Shown here: piece by piece, positions 16,920-26,484 of the stretch
How the letters are laid out: each line of letters begins with the position of its first letter
Numbering within the stretch: the first letter of the stretch is position 1
Assembly (NCBI RefSeq): GCF_006861655.1
Contig: NZ_SESI01000001.1
Location: 756,328-820,327, forward strand
Source: Halonotius roseus
Lineage (GTDB): Archaea; Halobacteriota; Halobacteria; Halobacteriales; Haloferacaceae
Reading direction: 5' to 3'
Length of the DNA stretch: 64,000 nucleotides
Translations under genes and position numbers: made by a program
Notes under the pieces: model-generated
The model's database searches: none
What the model saw: the letters and a program-made list of their open reading frames with translations, nothing else
What the model was told of the DNA's origin: nothing

Positions 16920-17819
16920 TCAGCCAATCCGCTCCCGGATCGTCGCCTGCTTCAACAGCAGAAAGCCGGTGAGGATGACGAGGAAGCCGGCAATGGCAGC
17001 GACATCGAGCGATTCATCGAGGACGACCCATCCCGACAGAGCGGCAAACACGGGAACGGCATACGAGACGAGGTTGATCTCGATGGCTCCGAGGCGGTCG
17101 AGCAGATCGAAGTAGACCACGTAGCCGACCGCGCTGGCGAACACCGCCAGATACACCACCGTTAGGATCGCCGCTGGCGTGACGGCAACGTCGCCAACGG
17201 ATTCCGAGGGGAGGCCAGCACTCATCGCATGCAACAACAGGGCACCCAGCGCGGTCGACCACGCGACCATGCCCTCGGTGCCGATGTCGCTGTCGACGCG
17301 CTGGACGAGGACGCTACCGAGGGCGACACAGGCCGCCGCCAGCAGGACGAACGCCGGTGCGATGAAATCGGCGGCGAGCGGGCCCGCCGATTCGGGAAAG
17401 GCGACCAATCCGACGCCGAGAAAGCCGAGCAGGAGTCCCACCGTTTCGATCCCGCCGAGTCGTTCCTGTGGGAGCAAGACCCGCGAGAACCCGGTTGCGA
17501 GGATCGGGTTCATCGCGATGAGGATGGCGGCGACGCCGCTGGTGACGCCCTGCTGGCCAATGAAGAGCAAGGCGTTGTACAGCGCGATGATAAGCGTCGC
17601 GCCGACGAGGACGGTCAGCCAGTCGGCGCGGCTTCGGGGTCGCCACTCGCCGGTCGTCGCGGCCACGTAGCCGAGCAGCAACACCGCGGTCACGTCGTAC
17701 CGCACCGCCGCGAACAACACCGGCGGCATGAATTCCAAGCCGAGTTTGATCGCCATGAACGAGGTGCCCCAGAGAAACGACAACAGAAGAAACAGTCCGC
17801 CGTCGCGTGTGGAACTCAC
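16920..17819 (-). CDS. EamA/DMT-family transporter
   Basis: A 299-residue integral membrane protein with about ten transmembrane helices in two EamA repeats. The first repeat opens LFLLLSFLWGTSFMAIKLGL and the second AFVLLAAACVALGSVLVQRV. Members export amino acids, purines or other metabolites, or act as importers; the substrate is not deducible. The start has a normal family N-terminus. It lies convergent to the PIN-domain gene with 20 bases between stops. Confidence 0.88.
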   Translation of the reverse strand: MSSTRDGGLFLLLSFLWGTSFMAIKLGLEFMPPVLFAAVRYDVTAVLLLGYVAATTGEWRPRSRADWLTVLVGATLIIALYNALLFIGQQGVTSGVAAILIAMNPILATGFSRVLLPQERLGGIETVGLLLGFLGVGLVAFPESAGPLAADFIAPAFVLLAAACVALGSVLVQRVDSDIGTEGMVAWSTALGALLLHAMSAGLPSESVGDVAVTPAAILTVVYLAVFASAVGYVVYFDLLDRLGAIEINLVSYAVPVFAALSGWVVLDESLDVAAIAGFLVILTGFLLLKQATIRERIG

Positions 17820-17900
17820 AGTCGGGCTTTGGTGAGGGGCCTGATAAATGAGTTGCAGCGCGGGACAGCGAGTCGGTGGGGCGGTTGCGTCGCAGCGGGC

Positions 17901-18581
17901 TCAGTACTCCCAGAGCCGTTCGATCCGGTCGTCGATTTCGGGGTGGGCTGCCTGTAGTGTGTCGACATCGGTTTCGCCGTCGATGTTGATGACGTGCACC
18001 TCGCCGCGTTTGCCGTCGTACTGATCCTGAAAGTCGTAGACGACGCCGATAGCGGTCACGTCGTCGGACACGTCGTCGCTGTCGAGGAGGTGTTCGACCT
18101 GTCGGTCGACGTTGTACTCGACGAGTCGGTTGATCGCCGCCTCGCGTGAGATGTCCTTCGGGAGCCGTTCAACGCCGGGCGCAAGGTGTGGTTTCAGCAA
18201 CCCGAGACTGTGTTCGATGCCGGTCGGTTCGTCGAGCCCGTTGGTGAGATCCTCGTAGGCGGCGGTGACCGCGCCACAGCTGGTGTGGCCGACGACGATG
18301 GCGATCTCGGTGCCGGTGTGGGCGATGGGATAGAGCACGTCCCCGGAGACGGCGGTACCCTCCTCAGTCTGCTGAATCACGCGGTTGCCGATGTTGCCAC
18401 AGCTGAAGAGTTGCCCCGGTTCGGTATTATTCCACATCGCATCCTGCAGCACACGAGAATCAGAACAGCAGACAGTGACCGCACTCGGTGCTTGCCCGTC
18501 TTGTACGTCATCAAACCGACTGTCGAACTGCTCGGCGTGCTCGGCGTTGGCGGCCAACAACCCGGTAACAAAGTCGTCCAT
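17901..18581 (-). CDS. Beta-class carbonic anhydrase
   Basis: A 226-residue zinc enzyme interconverting CO2 and bicarbonate in the cytoplasm. The zinc site is complete: CCSDSR (Cys39 with Asp41-Arg43) and GHTSCGAV (His99, Cys102). FSCGNIGNRV is the conserved core strand. It has no signal peptide. Upstream, a 14-base tandem duplication places two TATA-like boxes in the promoter region. Monocistronic. Confidence 0.93.
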   Translation of the reverse strand: MDDFVTGLLAANAEHAEQFDSRFDDVQDGQAPSAVTVCCSDSRVLQDAMWNNTEPGQLFSCGNIGNRVIQQTEEGTAVSGDVLYPIAHTGTEIAIVVGHTSCGAVTAAYEDLTNGLDEPTGIEHSLGLLKPHLAPGVERLPKDISREAAINRLVEYNVDRQVEHLLDSDDVSDDVTAIGVVYDFQDQYDGKRGEVHVINIDGETDVDTLQAAHPEIDDRIERLWEY

Positions 18582-18601
18582 AGATACCTATCTCACGGAC
18601 G

Positions 18602-18629
18602 GCTCATATAGGTTAGCTCATATAGGTTA
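18602..18629 (-). repeat. Tandem 14-base duplication carrying two TATA-like boxes
   Basis: The unit gctcatataggtta occurs twice head to tail (18602-18615 and 18616-18629). Read on the minus strand each copy supplies a tatatga-like TATA element. The proximal copy is about 27 bases from the carbonic anhydrase start codon (18581), the spacing of a leaderless promoter; the distal copy is 14 bases further. The duplication is exact, so it is probably recent. Confidence 0.7.
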
Positions 18630-18659
18630 GCTGACCTTCCGCGTGCGACGGGTTTCCGG

Positions 18660-19109
18660 TCAAAATTCGCGGTTCGATTTCGACTCCAGATCCGTCGGGT
18701 CGGTCTCGATCCCGCCGCGGCCGACGAACTCGTAGTCGTCGTCAGTCAGTCTGACCACGCCGTCCTCGACCGCGAGGTCGACTTCGCTGAGGAACGCGCC
18801 CTCACAGGGGCCGAAATTACAGAACCCGGTGTCGGACTCGAAATACGCGCCGTGGTTGGTGCAGATAATCTCGCCGTTGCGCATCTCCGCGCCCGAGCCT
18901 TTGTCGAGTTTGATGTGGCGGAAGTGTTGGCAGTAGTTGAGCCAGCCGACGACCCCCTCGTCGTCTTTGATCATGATCGCCTCTTGAATCTCGCCGGATT
19001 CCCTGTCGGCGGTCTGTCGAGTGTCGGCGTCGGTCGGTCGCACGCGAAACAGGAACGTCGTCTCCTCCGGCACCTCCCCAACCGGCGCGATCTGCCCGTC
19101 GGCACTCAT
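18660..19109 (-). CDS. Rieske [2Fe-2S] protein
   Basis: A 149-residue soluble Rieske ferredoxin-like protein. The cluster ligands are Cys60-x-His62 (NYCQHFRH) and Cys83-x2-His86 (ICTNHGAYF). There is no N-terminal membrane anchor, so it resembles electron-transfer Rieske proteins of oxygenase systems or free-standing archaeal members, not the bc1-type subunit. No oxygenase gene is adjacent, so the partner is unknown. The ATG at 19107-19109 removes 12 basic residues read upstream. Confidence 0.88.
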   Translation of the reverse strand: MSADGQIAPVGEVPEETTFLFRVRPTDADTRQTADRESGEIQEAIMIKDDEGVVGWLNYCQHFRHIKLDKGSGAEMRNGEIICTNHGAYFESDTGFCNFGPCEGAFLSEVDLAVEDGVVRLTDDDYEFVGRGGIETDPTDLESKSNREF

Positions 19110-19160
19110 TGGGCGTCGGTAGCGACCCCGGCGGTTTAAGCCCACAGTTCCCGGCAGCGA

Positions 19161-20141
19161 TCAGCCGTAATACTCGCGTTCGACACGGGCGGCAAACAGT
19201 CGGGCGAGCAGTGTCGTTACCGGCCCGGCACTCGCCAGCGGGTCAGCGTCGCTGCCGTCGCTGGCGATGTCGCCGTCGTCGCCGCTCCGCTGTTCGTTGC
19301 CGTCGACCCCCTCATCGCCGCTGATCTCAAGCCCGTCGACGACATCGACCGGCCGGATCTCCCACGTCGAATTAGTTAGGAAAACCTCGTCGGCGTTGCG
19401 GATGTCGTCGGGGGTGTACTGGCCGGTTTCGACCGGAATCCCCTCGTCGTCGGCGATATCGAGGACGACGCGGCGCGTGATGCCCGGCAGGACTGGGCCG
19501 TCGAGACTCGGCGTGCGGAGCGCGTTGTCGCGGACGAAAAACAGGTTGCTCGTCGCGCCCTCTGCGACGTGGCCGTCGGTGTCGAGCATGATCGCCTCGT
19601 CGGCCTCGGTCACCCTGAGTTCGAGCCGGGCGAGAATCCCGTTGAGATAGTTGTGGGTTTTCGCCCGCGCCGGGATCGCGCTGTCGGGGACGCGCTTGGT
19701 TTTGACCGTCTGCAGCGTCGCCGGTTCGTCCCAGACCGGCTGGCCGTCGCTGCCGCCGCGGGGCAGCGGCTTGACGATGATGACGACCGTCGGATCGACC
19801 GTCTCGGCAGGAGTGAGTTTGCCGGGTTGGACGCCGCGGGTGATCGACAGCCGGACGTAGGCGTCGCGCAGTTCGTTTGCGGCGAGCGTTTCGTCGATGC
19901 GGGCGCGGAGTTCGTCGTCGCTGATACCGTGATCCAGCTGCAGTACCGAACACGTCTCAGCCAGCCGGTCGGCGTGGGCCTCCCACGCGAAGATTTCGCC
20001 GCCGTAGGCGCGCATCGTCTCGAAGGCGGCGTCGCCGTACTGGAAGCCGCGGTCGCGGACGTTGACGCTGGCTTCTTCGGCCGGCACCAACTCGCCGTCG
20101 ACGTGATAACGGACTTCATCCTCACGCTCGCTATCAGTCAT
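19161..20141 (-). CDS. pabC: Class IV aminotransferase, probable aminodeoxychorismate lyase
   Basis: A 326-residue PLP fold-type IV enzyme. The PLP lysine is Lys161 (ARAKTHNYLNG). The cofactor-binding loop reads EGATSNLFFV, with Ser-Asn as in aminodeoxychorismate lyases and D-amino-acid aminotransferases rather than the Glu of branched-chain enzymes. It overlaps the stop of pabA by 8 bases, in a pabB-pabA-pabC operon, which points to release of p-aminobenzoate. Oddly, residues about 272-303 form an Asp/Gly-rich insertion (DGDIASDGSDAD) in the C-terminal domain. Branched-chain or D-amino-acid transamination remains possible. Confidence 0.82.
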   Translation of the reverse strand: MTDSEREDEVRYHVDGELVPAEEASVNVRDRGFQYGDAAFETMRAYGGEIFAWEAHADRLAETCSVLQLDHGISDDELRARIDETLAANELRDAYVRLSITRGVQPGKLTPAETVDPTVVIIVKPLPRGGSDGQPVWDEPATLQTVKTKRVPDSAIPARAKTHNYLNGILARLELRVTEADEAIMLDTDGHVAEGATSNLFFVRDNALRTPSLDGPVLPGITRRVVLDIADDEGIPVETGQYTPDDIRNADEVFLTNSTWEIRPVDVVDGLEISGDEGVDGNEQRSGDDGDIASDGSDADPLASAGPVTTLLARLFAARVEREYYG

Positions 20142-20763
20142 GTGCCGCACACACCTCGACGAAGTTTTCGACCATACCTTTCCCCGCGTCGGTCAGAATG
20201 CTTTCGGGATGGAACTGGACGCCGAACTGCGGTCGCTCGCGGTGGCGGACGCCCATGACGACCTCGCGTTCGTCGGTCGTGTGGGCGGTCTCGATGAGGG
20301 CGTCGGGGAGATCGCCGCGGTCGACACACAGCGAGTGGTAGCGGCCGACGCTGAGTTCCGCCGGCAGACCGTCGAACAGCCCCGCGCCGTCGTGAGTGAT
20401 CGTCGACGACTTCCCGTGGACGACGCTGGGTGCGTGCCCGACGCGGGAGCCGCGGGCTGCACACATCGCTTGGTGGCCGAGACAGACGCCGAAAATCGGG
20501 CAGTCGAGGTCGAACACGTCCATCGAGACACCCGCCGAGGCGGGGGTTCCGGGCCCCGGCGAGAGGACGATCCCGTCGGGATCGATCTCGCTGATGCCGT
20601 CGAGATCGACGGCGTCGTTGCGCCGAACGGCCACCTCGCCGGCGAACTCGCCGACGTACTGGACGAGATTGTAGACAAAGGAGTCGTAGTTGTCGACGAC
20701 GAGGATTCGCGGGCCGCCGGCGACGTTGCCGTCAACAAGCCCCACCGGCTTCGTCACGCTCAT
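20134..20763 (-). CDS. pabA: Aminodeoxychorismate/anthranilate synthase glutamine amidotransferase subunit
   Basis: A 209-residue class I glutamine amidotransferase that releases ammonia for its synthase partner. The triad is visible: Cys94 in GVCLGHQAM, and His185/Glu187 in [24 protein letters not shown] is the TrpG/PabA hallmark. The start overlaps the stop of the upstream synthase gene by an ATGA, and its own stop overlaps pabC by 8 bases, so the three are one operon. PabA versus TrpG is assigned from context. Confidence 0.87.
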   Translation of the reverse strand: MSVTKPVGLVDGNVAGGPRILVVDNYDSFVYNLVQYVGEFAGEVAVRRNDAVDLDGISEIDPDGIVLSPGPGTPASAGVSMDVFDLDCPIFGVCLGHQAMCAARGSRVGHAPSVVHGKSSTITHDGAGLFDGLPAELSVGRYHSLCVDRGDLPDALIETAHTTDEREVVMGVRHRERPQFGVQFHPESILTDAGKGMVENFVEVCAAHD

Positions 20764-22316
20764 TTCGCGGCCTCCTCGACGGTCAGCCGGCCGGCGGCCA
20801 GCGCGTCGTCGATGGCGGTCACCAGCGCGCGGCCTTTCGCCAGCGTCTCCTCGTACTCGGCGTCGGGTTCGGAATCGTGGACAACCCCCGCGCCGACCCG
20901 GAGGTAGTATTGGTCGCGGTGGCGGGTGAGCGTGCGGATGATGATGTTGAGCGTCGCCCGGCCGTCGAAGCCGAACGCCGCCATGCTCCCGGTGTAGGGG
21001 CCGCGCCGCGTCGCTTCGAGTTCGTCGATGATTTCTAACGTCTTGGGCTTGGGCGCGCCGGTGACGGTGCCACCGGGGAACATCGCCGCGACGGCGTCGG
21101 CCAGCGAGCACTCTTCGCGGAGCCGGCCCTCAACCTGGGAGACGAGATGCATCACCTCGGCGTAGCGGTCGATCCGGCGGTATTCGCTCACCTCAACGGA
21201 GCCGAAGTCGCTCACCTTGCCCAAATCATTGCGTTCGAGATCGACCAACATCGCGTGTTCGGCGCGCTCCTTCTCGTCGCCGCGGAGATCGGCCTCGAAG
21301 GCGTCGTCGGTCGTTGTGGTCGACCCGCGCGGTCGGGTGCCGGCGATGGGTTCGGTTCGCAGGCGGTCGCCATCTCGCTCTAAGAGGAGTTCCGGGCTGG
21401 CACTGACGAGGTCGAGCCCGCTCCACCGCTCGTCGCCTCGGCCCGAAAACTCGATCAACCCCGAGTACGGCGCGGGGTTCACCTCGCGCAGCGCGTCGTA
21501 GGCGTCGACCGGGTGGACGGCTGCGGGCGCGCTCAGCCGTTGGGAGAGGTTCGTCTGAAACGTGTCGCCGTCGCGGATGTATTGCTTTATTTTGCGGACG
21601 CTGTCGGCGAAGGCGGCCGCGCCGGTGTCGCTCGTGAACGTGGCGTCGTCGGCGTCGACCGGCGGCCGGCCGACCGCCTGATCGCCGTCGACCGCGGCGG
21701 CCGCCAGCGACGACGCCCGCTCGACGGCCGACTCGTAGATCGCATCGAGATCGCCGTCCTCCGCGTCGCTCGGAATCCGTGGACAGCAGGTGATCCGCAA
21801 CGTCGTTTCGTCGTCGTCCTGCGGGGCCTGCCATGCAGCCACACAGTCGTAGACGCCGACCTGTAGCTGCGGGAGTCCGCGATCATCGACTGCGTCGCCG
21901 TCCAGCGTTTCGAGTTCGCGGGCAATATCGTAGGAGAGCCAGCCGAACGCGCCACAGGGATACGGTACCTCGCAGTCGCCGCGAACCAGCGTTTCGTCGG
22001 CGAGCAGGCCGTCGAGTGCCGCCAGCGACGCGGATCGGTGTGTCCCGTCGGCGTCGGCGATGACGCCGTCGGCGACGACGGCCTCGGGGCTGACCGTCAG
22101 TCGCTCGACCGGTTCGACTGCAAAATAGCCCCACCCCGGCTGGCCGCCCGTCGTCTCGAAAAAAACGCCGCCCGGCCCCTCGCGGGCGCGACGGTAGGCC
22201 GCAAACGGATCGGTGACCGACAGCCGGAGTTCGACCGGGACGCGTGCCTCCGGCGGGGCGTCGGCAGCCAGCGAGCGGAACGACGCTCGCTCGGAGACGA
22301 CGGTCGGCGGTTCCAT
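20760..22316 (-). CDS. pabB: Chorismate-binding synthase component I, PabB/TrpE-like
   Basis: A 518-residue chorismate-utilising enzyme, the first gene of a pabB-pabA-pabC-like operon. The chorismate-binding domain has [11 protein letters not shown] (about 250-260), the 323-331 motif [27 protein letters not shown] and [12 protein letters not shown]. Known aminodeoxychorismate synthases such as E. coli PabB carry Lys in PIKGT, while anthranilate synthases carry Ala, so this motif is TrpE-like. Operon context favours PABA synthesis; the motif leaves anthranilate synthesis open. The ATG at 22314-22316 is preferred over one 48 bases upstream. Confidence 0.82.
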   Translation of the reverse strand: MEPPTVVSERASFRSLAADAPPEARVPVELRLSVTDPFAAYRRAREGPGGVFFETTGGQPGWGYFAVEPVERLTVSPEAVVADGVIADADGTHRSASLAALDGLLADETLVRGDCEVPYPCGAFGWLSYDIARELETLDGDAVDDRGLPQLQVGVYDCVAAWQAPQDDDETTLRITCCPRIPSDAEDGDLDAIYESAVERASSLAAAAVDGDQAVGRPPVDADDATFTSDTGAAAFADSVRKIKQYIRDGDTFQTNLSQRLSAPAAVHPVDAYDALREVNPAPYSGLIEFSGRGDERWSGLDLVSASPELLLERDGDRLRTEPIAGTRPRGSTTTTDDAFEADLRGDEKERAEHAMLVDLERNDLGKVSDFGSVEVSEYRRIDRYAEVMHLVSQVEGRLREECSLADAVAAMFPGGTVTGAPKPKTLEIIDELEATRRGPYTGSMAAFGFDGRATLNIIIRTLTRHRDQYYLRVGAGVVHDSEPDAEYEETLAKGRALVTAIDDALAAGRLTVEEAAK

Positions 22317-22385
22317 ACACAGCCCCTGTCGCCGCCAGCGGGTAACAGTTTCGTGATTTGCCACGCCGGGTTCCCGCCGCGGTCG

Positions 22386-23054
22386 TTACTTCTCGGCGGC
22401 GCGGTCGATCCAGTTGCTCACGGTTTTCGGCGAGACGCTGATCGCCTCGCCGATCTCCTCGGCGTCGCCTTCGGCTAACTCGGCGATGGAGGTGATCCCG
22501 GCGTCGTGGAGTCGCTCGCTGTAGGCCGGGCCGATCCCCTTGATCGAATCCAACGGCTCGTCGCTGTAGTCGTCCGCGTCGTCGTCGGCTGTTTCGTCCG
22601 CGTCAGTGTCAGCGGTGTCGTCCTCGGCAGTATCGACTTCCTCGGTTTCGTCCTCGTCGGTGTCGACATCCGATTCGATACTGTCGTCAGCATCGACATC
22701 GGGGGCTTCCGCCTCCGATTCCGCATCGTCGGCATTCGGTTCTGGCTCAGCATCGTCGACATCGATCTCGGGGTCGGTATCGGTGGTTGCTGCTGGTTCA
22801 TCGTCGAGATCTGCCTCCTGCTCGTCCTCGCTGCCCTCGTCAGCTACGGGTTCCGGCTCTTCGCCAGCGTCGTCGGTCGGTTCGTCCTCGATGACCGGCT
22901 CCGCTTCGGGATCGGCCGCCGCGTCGCCGGTGGTCGCGTCGCCACCGGCCGGCTCGTCGGGGTCGTGTTCGACCGTGACCGTCGTTTCCGCCTCACGGTC
23001 GTCGGAGCCGTCACCGATTCCAAGCATCGATTTCAGTTTGCTGAGTAGGGCCAT
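22386..23054 (-). CDS. Acidic protein with C-terminal helix-hairpin-helix domain
   Basis: A 222-residue protein. A short hydrophobic/basic N-terminus (LLSKLKSMLGIG) is followed by about 130 residues that are almost entirely Asp, Glu, Ala and Thr. The last 55 residues form a helix-hairpin-helix unit (LDSIKGIGPAYSERLHDAG, then SIAELAEGDAEEIGEAI). Such HhH units bind DNA non-specifically or mediate protein contact. The acidic region is probably disordered. This resembles other haloarchaeal HhH proteins with no known role. The ATG at 23052-23054 is used. Confidence 0.75.
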   Translation of the reverse strand: MALLSKLKSMLGIGDGSDDREAETTVTVEHDPDEPAGGDATTGDAAADPEAEPVIEDEPTDDAGEEPEPVADEGSEDEQEADLDDEPAATTDTDPEIDVDDAEPEPNADDAESEAEAPDVDADDSIESDVDTDEDETEEVDTAEDDTADTDADETADDDADDYSDEPLDSIKGIGPAYSERLHDAGITSIAELAEGDAEEIGEAISVSPKTVSNWIDRAAEK

Positions 23055-23216
23055 TACCGATGAATACACGACGCCAGTATTTAAAAACCGGTCACACTCC
23101 CGACAGACAAGACCGTCGGCAGGCTCGCTGGTAGGCTGTTCCTACCGGATCGTGCTGCACTGTGTTCGGCTTGTGACTCCGTCGGTGCCGTCACCGAACA
23201 CGACAGTTCAAAGCGT

Positions 23217-23224
23217 TCATATAT
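23217..23224 (+). promoter_or_regulatory. TATA-like box for the membrane protein gene at 23245
   Basis: The octamer ttcatata is centred about 25 bases before the ATG at 23245, fitting a leaderless haloarchaeal promoter. It also supports this internal start over the long upstream in-frame extension, which is antisense to the HhH gene. Confidence 0.5.
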
Positions 23225-23244
23225 CGGCACCCGAATCGCCATAC

Positions 23245-24054
23245 ATGGCCGCAATCAGGTCCCTGAAACCAGCCATCGGGAGTCTCGTTCGCAATCCAAT
23301 TATCATCGTTGTGGCTGCGGTCGTCGCCCTCCTTCAGCTGCCGCAGCTGCTCGCGCCGACAACGTCGCCGCTGCTTTCGACGGTCATTTCGCTTGTGATG
23401 AGCGGTGCGTTACTCCTCTTTCTGCCCTTCTATCAGGGCGGCATCATCGGCATGGCCGACGAATCTCGCACCGGCACGACGAGCATCGGGACGCTGATCC
23501 AAGCCGGAAAATCGAACTACGTCTCGCTGCTGTTGTCGTACGTCGTCGTGCTCGCCATCGGGGTCGCCTTCGGGATCATCGTGGCGATCTTCGCGGTCAT
23601 CGGCGGCGTCGGGCTTGTCGCCGGCGGCGGCCAACCGAGCCCCGCGATCCTCGCGGTCGGCGGCCTCGTCGGCCTCTTGCTTGTCGTGGGCTATCTCGGC
23701 GCGATGGTGTTCATCCAGTTTTACGGCCACGAGATCGTGCTCAACGACGCCGCTGTCGCCGAGGGGTTCAAACGGAGTGTCACCCTCGTCCGCGAAAACC
23801 TGCTGAGTGCGATCGGCTACAGCCTGCTCATGTTCCTCGGCGGCGGCCTCATCGGAGCCGTCAGCGCGGTCACCTCCTTCCTCGTCGCCCCCCAGGAGCC
23901 GTTCGGGTCGGTCGTCCCCGAGCTGTCGCTGCCGGTGGTGATCGGGGCTGGCGTGGTCTCGATCCTTGCGACCGCCCTTCTTGGGGCGTTCTACGCGACA
24001 TACTCGGTGACGTTCTACCGCGATATCGCCGGCTCGTCGTACGCGCGGCTCTGA
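23245..24054 (+). CDS. Multi-pass membrane protein of unknown function
   Basis: A 269-residue hydrophobic protein with about six transmembrane helices (for example IIIVVAAVVALLQLPQLL, SLLLSYVVVLAIGVAFGII, VVIGAGVVSILATALLGAF). The layout, including AVAEGFKRSVTLVRENLLSAIGYSLL and a C-terminal FYATYSVTFYRDI, is common in haloarchaeal membrane proteins of the DUF7847/glycerophosphoryl-diester-phosphodiesterase-membrane-domain type, as I recall it. No transport motif is seen. Start supported by TATA spacing. Confidence 0.78.
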   Translation: MAAIRSLKPAIGSLVRNPIIIVVAAVVALLQLPQLLAPTTSPLLSTVISLVMSGALLLFLPFYQGGIIGMADESRTGTTSIGTLIQAGKSNYVSLLLSYVVVLAIGVAFGIIVAIFAVIGGVGLVAGGGQPSPAILAVGGLVGLLLVVGYLGAMVFIQFYGHEIVLNDAAVAEGFKRSVTLVRENLLSAIGYSLLMFLGGGLIGAVSAVTSFLVAPQEPFGSVVPELSLPVVIGAGVVSILATALLGAFYATYSVTFYRDIAGSSYARL

Positions 24055-24103
24055 TATCGTCGCTGCACCTTGCTCGTCCCGTCGCTGCACTTACTCTACG
24101 GCC

Positions 24104-24910
24104 TCAGTTCAAGGCCTCACGAAGTGCGTCGTGCATCGCGTCGATCGGTGCGTCCTCGCCGGTCCATCGCTCGAAGGCCTCCACGCCCTGGAACAGCAGC
24201 ATCCACAGCCCCTGGATCGTCGTCGCCCCCGCGGCGTCGGTCTCCCGTAGCAAGCGAGTTTCCCGCGGTGTATAGACCGCATCAAGGACGGCCAACTCCT
24301 CGTGGAGCAACTCGGCGGGCACCGGCGTCTTGTCTTCCTCCATCCCGACGCTTGTCGCGTTGACCAGCAGGTCAGCCGATGGGAGCATCTCCGCTAAGCT
24401 GTCGAGGCCGCCGGCGGTCGCGCCATCGACCTCGTCGGCAAGCCCCTCGGCGCGCTCGACCGTCCGGTTGGCGATATGGACGCCGGCACCGGCGTCGGCC
24501 AGCGCGAACGCCGTCGCCCGGCCCGCACCGCCCGCGCCGACGACGACCGCTTCCGTGTTGTCGATGGCGACATCGTGGTGGGCAAACGAGCGCGTCACAC
24601 CGGCCGCGTCGGTGTTGTACCCCTGCGGCGACCCGTCCTCTGGGAAAGCGACCGTGTTGACCGCGCCGATGCGCGCCGCCAGCGGGTCGGCCTCAACGAT
24701 CTCAAACACGTCCTGTTTGAACGGGATCGTGACGTTGAGTCCGGCGATCCCGAGGGCAGCCGCGCCGTCGATCGCGCGTTCGATCTCGCTTTCGGCGGGT
24801 TCGAAGGTGACGTAGGTTGCGTCGATACCGCGTTCGTCGAAGCCGGCCGTCTGCATCGGTGGCGACACCGAGTGGCCGACCGGATTGCCGACGATTCCGT
24901 ACACATCCAT
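24104..24910 (-). CDS. aroE: Shikimate dehydrogenase
   Basis: Reduces 3-dehydroshikimate to shikimate with NADPH. At 268 residues it has the substrate-binding [14 protein letters not shown] start, the [12 protein letters not shown] segment with the catalytic lysine, GAVNTV, the nucleotide-binding [12 protein letters not shown] and the HIANRT loop. The ATG at 24908-24910 drops a basic upstream stretch. It belongs functionally with the shikimate kinase, chorismate mutase and PABA genes 3-9 kb away, though it is not in their operons. Confidence 0.94.
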   Translation of the reverse strand: MDVYGIVGNPVGHSVSPPMQTAGFDERGIDATYVTFEPAESEIERAIDGAAALGIAGLNVTIPFKQDVFEIVEADPLAARIGAVNTVAFPEDGSPQGYNTDAAGVTRSFAHHDVAIDNTEAVVVGAGGAGRATAFALADAGAGVHIANRTVERAEGLADEVDGATAGGLDSLAEMLPSADLLVNATSVGMEEDKTPVPAELLHEELAVLDAVYTPRETRLLRETDAAGATTIQGLWMLLFQGVEAFERWTGEDAPIDAMHDALREALN

Positions 24911-25014
24911 ACACCGCCGTCGGGCGGCCAGCCCGTAAATTCTCTGTGTTCTTCGATCCGGTCGTGTGTGCCTCGATCCGGTGGCGTTTTGCTGATCGAT
25001 CACCCAGCGGGGGT

Positions 25015-26454
25015 ATGATCGGCATCGTCGTCAGCCGGGCCGATGAGGCCTCAACGCATCTCGGCGAGCAGCTTCGCGCCGTCGGCGAGTGGACTGCCCA
25101 CGAGGATGGGAGCCGCGCTGACGGCGACGGCGGCGGCACCTACTACACGACCGAGGGGTTCGAACTCCGCGAATTTGACACCATCCACATCGAACTCGAC
25201 GATCCCGCGCCGGCGTTTTCGACTCCTGACGACCTCGATTTTCTCGTCTTCGTCTCCCGGCACGCCGGCGACACCGGCCGGCTGCTGACCGCCCACGTCA
25301 CGGGCAACTTCGGGCCGGCGGAGTACGGCGGCGCGGCCGGCAGCTTCGCTCGCGCCGCGCCCGGAGCCCACAAGGTCGTTGTCGACGCCCTCGGCGAGCA
25401 CGCGCCCGACGACTACGAGGTCGGGATCGAATGCACCCACCACGGCCCGACAGCGTGTTCCACGCCATCGATGTTCGTTGAACTCGGCAGCGGCGAGGAG
25501 CAGTGGCAGGACGCGGAGGCCGCCCGCGCGATCGCTGAGGCTGTCCTCGATCTGGGCGGCACCGCCGCCGATCACCGCCCGGATGGCGTCGCCGACCCCC
25601 GCCACGTCGTCGGCTTCGGCGGCGGCCACTACACGCCGCGCTGTGAGCGAATTGTCACCGACACCAACTGGGCGGTCGGCCACATCGGCTCAGATTGGCA
25701 ACTGGACGCAATGGGCGACCCGGCCGCCAACCGTGAGGTGATCGACGCCGCCTTCGCGGCGAGTGCCGCCGGGATCGCTGTCGTCGACGGCGAAAAGCCC
25801 GACCTGGAGGGCGTCATCGACGACCTCGGCTACCGCGTCGTTAGCGAGACCTGGCTCCGGACGGTCGGGACGCGCCCGCTCGCGGTCGTCGACGCCGCGG
25901 AAGCGGCGCTATCGACGGTCGCCGAGGGACTTCGGTTCGGCGATGTTAGTGTGACTGCTGACAACCCAACCGAGGCGTGGACGATCGTCTCGCTGCCCGA
26001 CGACCTCATCGCGGCCGCAAACGGGATCGACACAGCGGCGACGCTGGCGGCGGTTGTCGAAACGACCGTCGCCTACGAGACGACCGAGGGGGCGACGCTG
26101 CCGGCCGGTCGCGCGCTCATCGCCGAGGCCGATGCCTTCGATCAGCTGATCGATCGGCTGGCCGAGCTGCTTGTGACCGAGTACGAATCGGTCGAACAGA
26201 CCGCCGAGGGCGTTGTCTGCCGGGACACCGGCTTCGATCCCGGGAAGGCCGAAACGCTTGGCGTGCCGGAGGGACCGAAGTTCGGGCGGCTGGCCGCCGG
26301 CGAGACGGTGACGGTCAACGGCCGCGAGATCACCCCCGAGTCGGTCGAAAGCAATCGTGTCGAGCGGTTTTCGGTCGCCTGGCCCGCGGCGGAGACGGCC
26401 GACGCGGCGGCTGAAACCGTGTCAGACGGCCGGCTGACGAATGGGGAAAGATAA
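25015..26454 (+). CDS. dtdA: D-aminoacyl-tRNA deacylase, archaeal type
   Basis: Hydrolyses D-aminoacyl-tRNAs to recycle tRNA and prevent D-amino acid incorporation. It is 479 residues long. The archaeal DtdA core is visible: [32 protein letters not shown] near the active site, [11 protein letters not shown] and [10 protein letters not shown]. Haloarchaeal members are longer than the methanogen enzyme; the C-terminal third here is Ala/Glu-rich and divergent. The stop codon lies inside the presumed ftsZ1 TATA box. Confidence 0.9.
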   Translation: MIGIVVSRADEASTHLGEQLRAVGEWTAHEDGSRADGDGGGTYYTTEGFELREFDTIHIELDDPAPAFSTPDDLDFLVFVSRHAGDTGRLLTAHVTGNFGPAEYGGAAGSFARAAPGAHKVVVDALGEHAPDDYEVGIECTHHGPTACSTPSMFVELGSGEEQWQDAEAARAIAEAVLDLGGTAADHRPDGVADPRHVVGFGGGHYTPRCERIVTDTNWAVGHIGSDWQLDAMGDPAANREVIDAAFAASAAGIAVVDGEKPDLEGVIDDLGYRVVSETWLRTVGTRPLAVVDAAEAALSTVAEGLRFGDVSVTADNPTEAWTIVSLPDDLIAAANGIDTAATLAAVVETTVAYETTEGATLPAGRALIAEADAFDQLIDRLAELLVTEYESVEQTAEGVVCRDTGFDPGKAETLGVPEGPKFGRLAAGETVTVNGREITPESVESNRVERFSVAWPAAETADAAAETVSDGRLTNGER

Positions 26455-26457
26455 ATA
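26451..26457 (+). promoter_or_regulatory. TATA box of ftsZ1
   Basis: ataaata lies about 31 bases upstream of the ftsZ1 ATG (26485) and overlaps the TAA stop of dtdA. The spacing allows a leader of only a few bases. It suggests ftsZ1 is transcribed from its own promoter rather than with dtdA. Confidence 0.55.
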
Positions 26458-26484
26458 GGCTTGGTTCGCAAGCCACGCACAGTA

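Noticed and set aside
22606-23244. N-terminal extension of the membrane protein at 23245
   Set aside because: The extension is Ser-rich and antisense to the HhH protein's acidic repeat; a TATA-like box just before 23245 supports the internal start.
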